In this document: positions 32,815 to 43,994 of the stretch, in pieces
How positions within the stretch are numbered: the stretch's first letter is position 1
Layout: each line of letters starts with the position of its first letter
Source: Triglochin maritima
Lineage: Eukaryota; Streptophyta; Magnoliopsida; Alismatales; Juncaginaceae
NCBI GenBank assembly: GCA_963682175.1
Contig: OY821784.1
Span: 33,213,621 to 33,277,620, forward strand
Length of the DNA: 64,000 nt
Direction of reading: 5' to 3'
Translations under genes and position numbers: made by a program
Notes under the pieces: model-generated
Databases searched by the model: none
What the model saw: only the letters and a program-made list of their open reading frames with translations
What the model was told of the DNA's origin: nothing

Positions 32815-34710
32815 TGTAACGTCCCCGAAAATAGCGGAAAATTTAAACAATAATAAAGACCGTCAATGGTCAACACATGACACGTCACGAGAAACCAAAC
32901 CAACATATATAATATATAAAGATATAGATCCACGTGGAAGTCAAAATATACATATGAGTCAACTGTGATTACAACAGAAAGGAATATACATGTAATCACT
33001 ACCTCAACAAAAGATACAAAAGAAGACAGGATCAGATTCCGGGGGCACCCTCCTCGGTCACCACCTCGACTCTAATGCTGCTCGCTACCTGAAATGCAAA
33101 CAATTGAAACATGCCTGAGTTCCCTGAAGGAACCCCGTATACCAAACCTCCTAAAATACAAAATGGAATTAAAGACAATGCAATGCACACGATCATCCGC
33201 CTCGGGTCCACAATAATACCCATCTCCGCCTCTGCGGTACTGAACCACTCCTGCCACCACGAGGGTCAAGTCAGTCCACCGCTGCCTCACAAGGGTTAGT
33301 CGGCACCACTGCTCCCCAAGAGCCGCAGAAAGGAACCCTGGCACTGCGCCGCCACCCCAGGAGCGAGTCAGCCCGCCGAATGCACAACTCGGGCCAGACG
33401 ACAGCCGCTGCTCCCCCAAGAGCGGCCAGACGCGCACCCTGCCGGAACATCCTCGGCCTACCGACAAACCCCAGCAAACAGCCCAAGGTTCACGACACTC
33501 ATCTCTCACACCCCGCTCGATATGAGAGGCCAACAATAATACGCCCTCGTCGAAGGTGAAATCCGTCGCTCTCAAGGCCGGTAATCGACCGTCGCCTCGG
33601 AGCCGGTAGTCGACCTATACTCGACGACTCGCGTGTGGATAAATCCACCAACCTGCGGCAGATCGGTCGACCGCTACAAGCACACCGGTCGACCGGTCCT
33701 CCGCACAGTACTCTGTACTGTACAAACAAGTGTATCGGTCGAACCACGCCAACCGAATTACCGACCCATCGGTCGAACAAAAGTCATCTAGCGGTCGATG
33801 GTTTGGATGGTCTACGCTATACAATATTTATAATATTTATAAATCCGACCGGTCGAACCAAGGGGCCGTTCAACCGATAACAGGGATTTCAGCATTTTGC
33901 CTAAGTAATATTCGGTCGACGGAACTGGATACAGTTCGACCGAAACATCACAGGCACTCTACTGCTTAATTAAAATGCTCCGTCGGTCGACCGAAAGTTA
34001 AAGAGCGGTCGACCGTTTTGATGGTCAAAGCTCCCAACCGACTTAGCATCGAATAGATCGGTCGAACCAGGTTAAGGATGTTCGACCGTTTAATTAAGTC
34101 AAAATCCCCAACCGACCTATTCTCATTGTTTCGGTCGACCGGCTAAGTGGACCCGTTCGACCGATAACAACATTAAACCTTTTTTCCCGCACGAATCTGG
34201 CATAACGGTCGACCGTCCTCAGACATCGTTCGACCGTTTGCGGGTGCAAATCAATATAATAATAGCATCGGTCGACTGCCCACAGGCACCGGTCGACCGA
34301 TCGTCGTCTTCAACCTCTGAATAGGTTGCAATCCGACGGGGAATTCGACACCAACGTCGGTCCCCAACACTCACAAAGCTTATGTGAGTTATAATGAAGA
34401 TTTGGCATACCTTATTGACGTTCGTGGAAGCCTCCCAAGCTTTGGCAAACTCAACCCAACTTCTTCTCCTTCACTTCTTCTCCTTCTCCTTCTCCTTCTT
34501 TCCTTCTTCTTCTCCTCCAAAATCACTTCTCTCACTCTCTGAAGAAACCAAGTTATGAAGAAAACATTTTTCTTAACCTAACACCTCTATTTATAGAAAA
34601 ACCCAAATCTTATCCAATTCTTCCACCTCATGCTTTACTATTCAAGATTAATTAAGGTTAATTAGGTTTAGTTTAGGTTAATTAGGGTGTTTTAGATTAA
34701 GGTTATTAGA
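32815..34710 (-). repeat. 3' LTR of E4
   Basis: It aligns along its length with 38951-40835. Its inner end reads ...GGTTATTAGA where the partner has GGTTATTACA, so the terminal TG of this copy is mutated. It contains the palindrome cluster at 33664-34299 and the conserved donor and acceptor sites. Confidence 0.93.
33664..34299. repeat. CGGTCGACCG palindrome cluster in the E4 3' LTR
   Basis: Perfect pairs include 33664 and 33686 (22 bp apart), a pair near 33982-34004 (22 bp), and CGGTCGACTG followed by a perfect copy at 34290. Half-sites of the form GGTCGAACC or GTTCGACCG lie between. A duplicate of the array is in the other LTR. Confidence 0.92.
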
Positions 34711-34759
34711 ATCTACCTTCCTTAATGGAATTTCGTCCGCAAAATTTGGAACAACTGAC

Positions 34760-37700
34760 TTACCGGAATAACTCTGGATACTGCCTCCTGACGTCCTCCT
34801 CGATCTCCAAGGTAGCCTCCCTGATACTGTGATGTTGCCACCTTACCTTCACCATCGGAATCGCTCTCCTCCTGAGCTGATGTACCATCTGATCCACAAT
34901 CTCAACTAGTCTCTCATCTAAAGACAAATCCTGCTGGATCTCTGGCACTGTTATCTCTGTCACATGTGCTGGATCGGCCACGTACTTCCTCAGCATAGAA
35001 ACATGGAAGACGTTGTGAAGTCCTGCGAACTGTGGCGGTAAGGCAATCCTATATGCCACCTCCCCGACTCGATCCAATATCTCAAAAGGTCCGACATACC
35101 TCGGTCTCAGCTTCCCCTTCTTCCCGAATCTCATCACCCCTCTGGAAGGTGAGATCTTCAGGAAAACATGATCTCCTGCATCAAAAGTCAGCTCACGCCT
35201 CCGCGTATAGCATAACTCTTCTGCCTGCTCTGCGATGTAGCTAGTCGTCTCCGAATCACGTCGACATTCTCTGAATATAACTGTATAATGTCAGGTCCAA
35301 CTAGCTGTCTCTCGCCCACATCACTCCAGCATACCGGCGATCTACACGGCCTCCCGTATAATGCCTCATATGGTGTCATCCCAATACTCGAGTGGTAGCT
35401 GTTGTTGTAGGCGAACTCTATCAGCGGCAAGTGCTCGTCCCAATGTCCGGCCCAGTCGAGTGTGCACGCTCTCAGCATGTCCTCCAATGTCTGTATCGTC
35501 CGCTCTGACTGGCCATCTGTCTGTAGGTGAAAAGTTGTGCTAAACTTCAGACGTGTCCCCAGTGCTCGGTGTAGACTCTCACAAAATCGCGAAGTGAATC
35601 TGGGATACACAGGTATTACGGGCAAACTGTGTGCCTCCTCCATAATATCATGTCTCAGGTCCTCTGTCCTCGGCACCCAGATACGGTCTCTGAATCTCAG
35701 ACCTTCATCCACTCCAACTCTGAAGTCTGACCCATCTCTAGCCGCTAACTGTAGTAAACTGCTCAACTCCTCATCTGTAGTCTGAGCATGAATCACTGTC
35801 GATACTGTCTGAGGCTCTACTCTCAATCCTGCAATCACTTCACCCTCAGAGCTATCTGTAAATGGTCTCCACTCTGCTAAAGACTCCAGTAGTCGTCACT
35901 CCTGAATGCATAGGCCTGCTATTGATACCTCCACCTTCCGGCTCAAAGCGTCTGCAACCGTGTTCGCCCTCCCCGGATGGTAAGAGATAGTGAAATTGTA
36001 GTCCTTAATAAACTCAAGCCACCTGCGCTGCCTCATGTTCAGCTCCTTCTGCGAGAATAGGTACTTCAGACTCTGATGATCTGTAAACACCTCAAACTGC
36101 TCGCCATAAAGATAGTGTCTCCAGGTTTTCAGTGCGTGAACCATTGCTGCTAACTCCAATCATGAGTCGGGTAATTCCTCTCATGGACCTTCAGCTGTCT
36201 GGATGCGTACGCGATCACCCTCCTGTGCTGCATAAGTACACATCCTAAGCCAATACATGAAGCGTCGCTATAAATCACAAATCCACCTGTGCCACTCGGC
36301 AATGACAAAACTTGTGGCGTGGTCAACAGTCTCTTCAGCTCCCGAAAGCTGTCCTCGCACTTCTGCGACCATACAAAAGTGACTCCCTTCTGCGTCAGAG
36401 CCGTCAGTGGTGCTGCCAATCTCGAGAAGTCTTTGATGAAGCGACGGTAATAACCCGCCAGTCCAACAAAGCTCTTAATCTCCGTCACGCTCGTAGGAGT
36501 CCTCCACTGTGTCACTGCCTCTACCTTCGCCGGATCCACTGATATCCCCTCTGCTGATACAATGTGTCCGAGGAACGCTACTCTGTCCAACCAAAACTCG
36601 CACTTTGAGAACTTAGCATATAACTGCTGGGCTCTCAAGATGCTGAGTACAATCCTCAGATGCTCTCTATGTTGCTCCACATCTGGTGAATAGATCAAAA
36701 TGTCATCCACAAAGACAATCACAAATCTGTCAATATACTCCCTGAATGTCCGGTGCATCAAATCCATGAACGCTGCTGGAGCATTCGTCAATCCAAATGG
36801 CATCACCAAGAACTCGTAGTGTCCATATCTCGTCCTGAAAGTTGTCTTCTGGATGTCCTCATCTCGGATCCTCAACTGGTGATATCCTGAACGCAGGTCA
36901 ATCTTCGAGAAAACCTTCGCTGACTGCAGCTGGTCAAAGAGGTCCTCGATCCTAGGTAAGGGATACATATTCTTCACCGTCACCTGGTTCAGCATCCTGT
37001 AGTCTATGCACATCCTCAAGGATCCGTCCTTCTTCTTCACGAACAAAACTGGTGCACCCCAAGGCGAGACACTCGGTCTGATAAATCCAGAGTCCATCAA
37101 CTCCTGCAACTGCTTCTTCAACTATGTCAACTCAGCAGGTGCCATCCGGTATGGAGCCTTCGACTGCGGTGTAGTGCCAGCTGCCAACTCGATGCCGAAC
37201 TCCAACTCTCGGTGCGGTGGTAAACCTGGAATCTCCGCTGGAAAAACATCCGCGAACTCCTGCACCACCTCAATGTCCTCCAACCTATGAGACTCTGCCT
37301 CCGCAACCACAAGCGTCGCTAAAAATGCTGCACAACCCTGCTGTAACAGCCTCTGAGCCCTCACAGCAGATACAATAACGCGACCTCCTCTGTTTCTGAC
37401 CCCTTTGATCAGAATATTAGGCAAACCCTTCCTCGGGATCAAAATCTTCTTCTCACGGCACAAGACTCGAACATCATATTGGGACAGCCAATCCATCCCA
37501 AGTATGACATCAAAGTCCTCCATCGGTAGCAAGACCAGGTCTGCCGGAAACTCCTGATCTCCCGAAACAACCGTGGCGCCGGGGACAAATCTCCCCACAG
37601 TGCCCACCAGACCCAGGGGTGTGCTGACCTCCAAAGTGGCATTCAACATCGCAAGGGTACAACCCAACACTCCCGTAAATCGCTCTGAGATGAACGAGTG

Positions 37701-38825
37701 TGTCGCGCCACAATCAAAGAGCACCCTAGCTACTGAACCAGCGACAAGAAGCGTACCTTCCACAACAGCGCCTCCATCCCTAGCCTCCTCTGCCTGGATG
37801 GTGAAAACACTGACAGTGCGTTGCCCCTGCTGTAGTCTAAAAGGTGGTCTACCTCCGCCTCCACCTCTGCTTGGCGCTGGTAATCCCGGTGGTCTGCTCG
37901 GCCCAGCTCCTCGGCTCGGACATCTCCTAATAAAGTGACCCAGCTGGCCACATCCATGACAAGCTCCAGTGGTGAAACACTGCCCGGAGTGAAACCTGCC
38001 ACAACTACCACAAGGCTCAGGTCGTGGTGCTGCAGCTCCTGCTCCCTCAAACCGGGGCCTCTTGCCCGGATTCCCCCTAGTCTGACCTCCCGGCCTCCCT
38101 AAGAACCTACCCGATGGCCTCCTCTCATCCTGGTAGTTCTCTATGTAGTCACGATCAAGCACAGTAGCACTCTTCACTGCATCGGCTAACGTGCTCAGCA
38201 TATGTGTCAGCACCTTCGTCCTCAACTGCTTCCGGAGTCGCCGGATGAACTTCCCTGCCCTCTGCTCCTGCGTGATATACATCTCGGGACAGTAACGCTC
38301 AAGGGCGTTGAACTTCCCGATGTAGCCTGCCAGGGTCATGTCTCCCTGCTGAAGACTCAGAAACTCCTCCCTCTTCGCATCCTGCACATGCTGTGGAAAA
38401 TACTGCTCGTTGAACTCGCCAACGAACTCCTCCCATGCTATATCATCTCTATCCGCAAACACCACTGCAGATGTGGACCTCCACCAGTTGGACGCAGCAC
38501 CGCCCAACACATAAGTGGTCAGACCCACTCTCGCCTCTGGAGGACAACCAATAGCACTGAAGATCTTCTGCATCGTGAAGATCCACTCCTCAGCTGCCTC
38601 TGCATCGTACTGCCCCAGAAAGGTAGGCGGATGCTGGTGCATAAACCGGTCATGCATAGCGCCAGTCCCCGCCTGCCCAGTCTGTGCTGTCTGCTGCTGC
38701 AGCATCTCAGTCAGACGTCCGACCGTATCGAACAATGTCCGACGCTCCTCCTCCCAAGCATCATCCCTCGCAGTCTCACTCTCACCGTGAGTATGAGCGA
38801 CGACCTTCCCCCGTCTAGGAGGCAT
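34760..38825 (-). pseudogene. E4 gag-pol, broken, with chromodomain
   Basis: Gag starts at the ATG at 38825 (MPPRRGK, matching MAPRRVR in E3). It contains a retrotransposon gag domain (WEEFVGEFNEQYFP), a zinc knuckle (CHGCGQLGHFIRRC) and a protease site (LFDCGATHSFIS, Cys where Ser or Thr is usual). A nonsense codon at about 37122 follows PAELT. RT is then open, with [16 protein letters not shown] and the catalytic FVDDIL. A one-base loss near 36157 shifts the frame at the RNase H entry. RNase H continues ([12 protein letters not shown]), then a stop follows GLCIQE. The integrase has lost about 120 residues between HDIMEEAH and RFTSRF, including the zinc-binding region and the first catalytic Asp. 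The C-terminus has a chromodomain-like segment (IPMVKVRWQHHSIREATLE), diagnostic of chromoviruses. Confidence 0.9.
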
Positions 38826-38935
38826 CTGCCAAAGGAAACAAGACAATCATCAATATAAAATATGCATGCATGATCCTCTAAGACCTAATTCCTAACTCAA
38901 AGGTGGTTTCTTTGGACAAGTACGCCGGAATCAAC

Positions 38936-38947
38936 GCTCTGATACCA
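38936..38947 (-). promoter_or_regulatory. tRNA-Met primer-binding site of E4
   Basis: GCTCTGATACCA on the + strand is TGGTATCAGAGC on the minus strand, three bases inside the 5' LTR boundary at 38951. Confidence 0.92.
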
Positions 38948-38950
38948 AAT

Positions 38951-40835
38951 TGTAACGTCCCCGAAAACAGCGGAAAATTTAAACAATAATAAAGACCGTC
39001 AATGGTCAACACAGGGCACGTCACGAGAAACCAAACCAACATAGATAATATATAAAGATATAGATCCACGTGGAAGTCAAAATATACATATGAGTCAACT
39101 GTGATTACAACAGAAAGGAATATACATGTAATCACTACCTCAACAAAAGATACAAAAGAAGACAGGATCAAATTCCGGGGGCACCCTCCTCGGTCACCAC
39201 CTCGACTCTAATGCTGCTCGCTACCTGAAATGCAAACAATTGAAACATGCCTGAGTTCCCTGAAGGAACCCTGTATACCAAACCTCCTAAAATACAAAAT
39301 GGAATTAAAGACAATGCAATGCACACGATCATCCGCCTCGGGTCCACAATAATACCCATCTCCGCCTCCGCGGTACTGAACCACTCCTACCACCACGAGG
39401 GTCAAGTCAGTCCACCGCTGCCTCACAAGGGTTAGTCGGCACCACTGCTCCCCAAGAGCCGCAGAAAGGAACCCTGGCACTGCGCCGCCACCCCAGGAGC
39501 GAGTCAGCCCGCCGAATGCACAACTCGGGCCAGACGACAGCCGCTGCTCCCCCAAGAGCGGCCAGACGCGCACCCTGCCGGAACATCCTCGGCCTACCGA
39601 CAAACCCCAGCAAACAGCCCAAGGTTCACGACACTCATCTCTCACACCCCGCTCGATATGAGAGGCCAACAATAATACGCCCTCGTCGAAGGTGAAATCC
39701 GTCGCTCTCAAGGCCGGTAATCGACCGTCGCCTCGGAGCCGGTAGTCGACCTATACTCGACGACTCGCGTGTGGATAAATCCACCAACCTGCGGCAGATC
39801 GGTCGACCGCTACAAGCACACCGGTCGACCGGTCCTCCGCACAGTACTCTGTACTGTACAAACAAGTGTATCGGTCGAACCACGCCAACCGAATTACCGA
39901 CCCATCGGTCGAACAAAAGTCATCTAGCGGTCGATGGTTTGGATGGTCTACGCTATACAATATTTATAATATTTATATATCCGACCGGTCGAACCAAGGG
40001 GTCGTTCAACCGATAACAGGGATTTCAGCATTTTGCCTAAGTAATATTCGGTCGACCGGAACTGGATACAGTTCGACCGAAACATCACAGGCACTCTACT
40101 GCTTAATTAAAATGCTCCGTCGGTCGACCGAAAGTTAAAGAGCGGTCGACCGTTTTGATGGTCAAAGCTCCTAACCGACTTAGCATCGAATAGATCGGTC
40201 GAACCAGGTTAAGGATGATCGACCGTTTAATTAAGTCAAAATCCCCAACCGACCTATTCTCATTGTTTCGGTCGACCGGCTAAGTGGACCCGTTCGACCG
40301 ATAACAACATTAAACCCTTTTTCCCGCACGAATCTGGCATAACGGTCGACCATCCTCAGACATCGTTCGACCGTTTGCGGGTGCAAATCAATATAGTAAT
40401 AACATCGGTCGACTGCCCACAGGCACCGGTCGACCGATCGTCGTCTTCAACCTCTGAATAGGTTGCAATCCGACGGGGAATTCGACACCAACGTCGATCC
40501 CCAACACTCACAAAGCTTATGTGAGTTATAATGAAGATTTGGCATACCTTATTGACGTTCGTGGAAGCCTCCCAAGCTTTGGCAAACTCAACCCAACTTC
40601 TTCTCCTTCACTTCTTCTCCTTCTTTCCTTCTTCTTCTCCTCCAAAATCACTTCTCTCACTCTCTGAAGAAACCAAGTTATGAAGAAAACATTTTTCTTA
40701 ACCTAACACCTCTATTTATAGAAAAACCCAAATCTTATCCAATTCTTCCACCTCATGCTTTACTATTCAAGCTTAATTAATGTTAATTAGGTTTAGTTTA
40801 GGTTAATTAGGGTGTTTTAGATTAAGGTTATTACA
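38951..40835 (-). repeat. 5' LTR of E4
   Basis: On the minus strand it starts TGTAATAACCTTAATC and ends GGGGACGTTACA. It carries a predicted leader intron on the minus strand, from donor AAG|GTATGCC at 40547 to acceptor TTTCAG at 39225. The palindrome cluster lies inside that intron. Confidence 0.93.
39800..40436. repeat. CGGTCGACCG palindrome cluster in the E4 5' LTR
   Basis: The layout matches the 3' LTR copy: perfect pairs at 39800 and 39822 (22 bp), another near 40121-40143, and a last perfect copy at 40427. Several sites eroded in one LTR are intact in the other. Confidence 0.92.
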
Positions 40836-40840
40836 CACAT

Positions 40841-41554
40841 GGCTGTTGGGATCCAAACCTTCTCCCACACCACTTGAAGTGTATCACAAACTTGCAGAGG
40901 ACCCTGTAGTACCACTACAAGATCCATCACAATACAGAAGGCTCGTAGAAAGGTTGCTCTATTTTACAATAACCATACTAGATATCATATTCCCAGTGAA
41001 TTATCTGAGTCAATTCACAAGCAAACCTGGCAAGAGACACATGCTTGCTGCTTTTAAAATTGTCAAGTACATCAATGGAGCACCAGGACAATAATTACTC
41101 TTTTCTACACATAATTGCCATATGCTCAGAGGATTTTGTTAAAGTAATTGGGCTAGCTGCCCACTAACCAAGAGATCAACCATTGGTTTTGCTATCTTCT
41201 TAGGAAATTCTCTCATTTCTTGGAAGATTAAAAAGCAAGCCACCATGTTGCAATCTTTCGCTGAAGATCGCGAGATGATTGATAACTCTCTTGAAATCAC
41301 ATGGTTGATTACTCTCTTGAAAGACTTGGATGTTCATCATTCAGCAACACACTTGTATTGTGATAACAGATCTGCACTACACATCGCAGCAAAACAAGTT
41401 TTTCATGAGAGGACAGAGCACATTAAGATTGATTGTCGTATCATTAGGGAGAAAATCAAGCAAAGAATCATTTGCACAAGGCACATCAGCAGTAATCAAC
41501 AAATTTCAAATGTCTTCACTAAAGCATTGCCTTCTCAGTTAATCTCCATGTTAT
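40841..41554 (+). pseudogene. Copia-1 RT C-terminus and RNase H, interrupted copy
   Basis: Directly after the E4 target duplication the frame resumes with LLGSKPSPTPLEVYHKL, then DPSQYRRLVERLLYFT and SKPGKRHMLAAFKIVKYI, the conserved copia segment between RT and RNase H. RNase H follows (LYCDNRSALHIAAKQVFHER, HIKIDCRIIREK, FTKALPSQL) and stops at 41554, the normal end of a copia polyprotein. Stops near 41092 and 41166 show decay. A PPT-like TTTGAGGGC precedes the LTR. Confidence 0.88.
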
Positions 41555-41590
41555 AATTGCATAATATTCACTTTCCAATTTGAGGGCAAC

Positions 41591-41994
41591 TATCAGAATA
41601 TATATTAGTCTCTTAATCATGTATTTGACTATAGGTGGTTTAATATACTTTGTAATTGGGAAAATTAGATAATCTAATAACCAGTTTTACCCATTAGCAG
41701 CCTATGTCTACCAAGACAACCGGATACCCGTTTATCCGATTGTAATCGCTTCTGCCACTATAAAAAGAGCTAGTCGGTGATGCGAGCGAGACCAAGGTGT
41801 GAACCGGAGGTGGCTGCAGCGGATGTCACCGGTAGGTGTAAGTAATCCATCAGGTACGTTCCTTCAAAAGGTGGGCCCCAGAATCAATGTAACTAATCTG
41901 AATCATTCTAATGAGATATCAACCAACTTTGCTATTTCCAACTCTGTCGTCTTCTTCCTTCTCTCGATTCCTCCATCTTCTTCCCTACTCCATA
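41591..41994 (+). repeat. Copia-1 3' LTR, left part
   Basis: It follows the copia stop codon and the TTTGAGGGCAAC tract, begins TATCAGAATATATATTAG (probably a mutated TGTTAG) and has a TATA box CTATAAAAAG at 41758-41767. It is cut at 41994 by the E3 LTR; the remainder should lie past the right edge. Confidence 0.65.
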
Positions 41995-42383
41995 TGTAAT
42001 ATCCTAACCTTGCTTATGGTGCTAATGATGTTTAGGAGAGGATTAGTGGGGGTTGAGATCGACGGCTGAGATCGTTTCGGGGAAAGGTATAAAAGGTTTG
42101 GAATTCTCTCTCTCCCCCTCACTCTTCACTCTCTCCTTCTTTCACGACCTCTCTCTTTCTCACTCGTCTCTCTCTCCCTAGTGCTTTGTCGGTGTTGGTG
42201 GAGGCGAGGATCGGAGTGCTGGAGTCGCCGGAAGCGTCATAGAGTTCGGGAATCGGAGGTTCGCCGGAGTTCGAGCTTTTCCGCGAGGAAGCGCTCACCG
42301 TGGTTTCTTCCAAGGCTTCTTCAAGCCTTAAGGTATGTCAAACTTACTTTCAAGCTCACCTATCTTTAGTGTGGGAGTGGGAG

Positions 42384-42958
42384 CGGTCGACGGTAGGCCG
42401 TTTTGGCTCGTCGGACCTGCACAGCGATTTCTGCACTAAAATCGGTCGACCGGTGTATGGGTTCGGTCGACCGGTCGTAGTGTATTTTTGGGCGATTCCC
42501 TTGCACCGGTCGAACGATGCCCTTTGGGCGGTCGACCGGTTGTGCAATTTTAACAAGAGGAAGACGTTCTGGTGCTTTTCGGTCGACCGGGACCCCTTTG
42601 CCGGTCGACCGAAAGTACTGTTGTAGGTCGGTTGGGGGTGTTGACCATCTAAACGGTCGACCGCTCGTTGACTTTGTCCGACCGACATTTAAGTTAACTT
42701 AATGACCAGTCGTCCGGAAGTGTGGTTTCGGTCCACCGTGAAGTGTGGACTGTTGGTGAATCTTACTGGTGGTTTTCGGTCGACCGTGAGTGTTGGGTCG
42801 GTCGACCGTTGGTGTTTGATTTGCGAAAACGTTTTCTTACTGGTGCTTTTCGGTCGACCGGGACCCCTTTTGCCGGTCGACCGTTTGGCGGGTTTTTCGG
42901 TTGGGCCAGTTCTCTGGGTGAGGATCGGTCGACCGGAAGACGGTTTTCGTTCGACCGT
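42384..42958. repeat. CGGTCGACCG palindrome cluster in E3
   Basis: Pairs lie at 42443/42464 (21 bp), 42580/42602 (22), 42777/42799 (22) and 42851/42874 (23). Two pairs share a GGGACCCCTTT-type spacer. A perfect copy at 42926 and half-sites complete the cluster. Confidence 0.95.
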
Positions 42959-43143
42959 TTCTGTCGTTTTTGGCAGATTCGTGGTTTTATAAATACACTT
43001 GACGGCGCCTCGTCTCTCCGACCTCACGGGGGGCAACGACACGGACTGGCGCCGATAGTTGGGTGCTCGTACGCGTGAATGCGGCTCGTCTCTCCGGCCT
43101 TTTGGGCAACGACACGGACTGTCGCCCGATGGTGGTGCGAGTG

Positions 43144-43495
43144 TTGTGGGGTTGGGGTGAGAGGACCCTTGAGACCCGGTTGTGTGGACGTGACTGTTCC
43201 GGCGGTGCCTTGTGTGCACGTGTGTGTTGTGGGGTTGGGGTGAGAGGACCCTTGAGACCCGTGGCCGAGGATTTTCCGGCGGTGCCTTGTTTGCACGTGT
43301 GTGTTGTGGGGTTGGGGTGAGAGGACCCTTGAGACCCGTGGCCGAGGATTTTCCGGCGGTGCCTTGTGTGCACGTGTGTGTTGTGGGGTTGGGGTGAGAG
43401 GACCCTTGAGACCCGATTGTGTGGCCGTGACTGTACCGGCGGTGCCGTGTGTGCACATGTGTTGGTGGGTTGGGGTGAGAGGACCCCTGTGATCG
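43144..43495 (+). repeat. 77-83 bp minisatellite in the E3 LTR
   Basis: Five units start with TTGTGGGGTTGGGGTGAGAG at 43144, 43227, 43304, 43381 and, shortened, 43462. Units 3 and 4 are almost identical over 77 bp. A long His/Pro/Thr-rich frame on the minus strand is a by-product of the repeat. Confidence 0.93.
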
Positions 43496-43872
43496 GATCG
43501 TGTCGGTTGTGCTATTCATTATTCATTTCATATTTCATTATTGTTCATATATGTGTTAGGGTTTGGCATACTGGGTTTCCTTCTGGAAACTCAGGCATTT
43601 ATTGTCTACTTTCAGGCCGTGAGCAGCGTTAGGGGGTGGTGACTGCGGAGGAGAGCTTCTGGGACAGATCCTGCTTTCCCCTCCTTTTGAGGTTGTTGTG
43701 ATTACGTTGCACATTTTATCTTATAGCTTTTGATGTAATCACCTCTTGTTGTAAACTCAGATCTGTATATATATATATACGTTGGTGCACCTGGTGTATT
43801 TTCTTGGTAATGTCCTCCGTTGTTTGTATGTTTTAAATTTTAAATTTTCCGTTGTTCGAGGACGTTACAATT

Positions 43873-43884
43873 TGGTATCAGAGC
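43873..43884 (+). promoter_or_regulatory. tRNA-Met primer-binding site of E3
   Basis: TGGTATCAGAGC lies three bases after the LTR terminus. Confidence 0.92.
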
Positions 43885-43994
43885 GGTCGGTTCCTGAGTC
43901 TTTGTCCAAAGAAACCACCCTTAGGAGTTGAGTCAGCGTATTAGTAGGTCATGCATGTATTTTCATTTCTGAGTCGAGCTCTCTTGTTCTGCAG

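Larger units (their letters stand above)
32815..40835 (-). mobile_element. E4: complete-ended Ty3 (Tekay/Del-like) retrotransposon inserted in copia-1
   Basis: Two LTRs, 32815-34710 and 38951-40835, bound the element, with identical target duplications CACAT at 32810-32814 and 40836-40840. On the minus strand the order is 5' LTR, tRNA-Met primer-binding site, gag-protease-RT-RNase H-integrase-chromodomain and 3' LTR. By eye the two LTRs differ at roughly 20 positions plus a 12-bp CTTCTC-type microsatellite step, which suggests a recent insertion. The coding region is broken by one nonsense change, one frameshift, another stop, and loss of most of the integrase core. A purine tract (AAGGAAGGTAGA) precedes the 3' LTR. 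Confidence 0.95.
42333..43615 (+). other. Predicted leader intron in the E3 LTR
   Basis: Donor GTATGTC follows AAG at 42333 and a TTTCAG acceptor ends at 43615, after a conserved GGAAACTCAGGCATT block. The same pair is found in E1 (1018-2548), E2 (8265-10032) and E4 (40547-39225, minus). Retention of both borders in four diverged LTRs is the evidence for splicing; there is no transcript evidence here. Confidence 0.6.
41995..43869 (+). mobile_element. E3 5' LTR, Ty3 (Tekay/Del-like), 1875 bp
   Basis: It starts TGTAATATCCTAACC and ends GAGGACGTTACA, and is followed by a tRNA-Met primer-binding site at 43873. A TATA box (GGTATAAAAGG) lies near 42087, followed by a CT-rich leader. A donor-like AAG|GTATGTCAA at 42333 and acceptor TTTCAG at 43615 bound a predicted leader intron. 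That intron holds the CGGTCGACCG cluster and a 77-83 bp tandem repeat. The 5-bp left flank is CCATA; the matching copy should be outside the window. Confidence 0.93.

Noticed and set aside
33072..33575. 167-codon frame repeated at 39208-39711
   Set aside because: It is duplicated only because both E4 LTRs carry it. It overlaps the predicted leader intron and lacks any known motif.
38202..38858. Long open frame (218 codons) on the + strand
   Set aside because: It lies exactly opposite the E4 gag gene, has no recognisable motif, and is explained by the GC-rich composition of gag.
42689..43519. 276-codon His/Pro/Thr-rich frame on the minus strand
   Set aside because: Its repeats are the translation of the 77-83 bp DNA minisatellite and the palindrome cluster in the E3 LTR.
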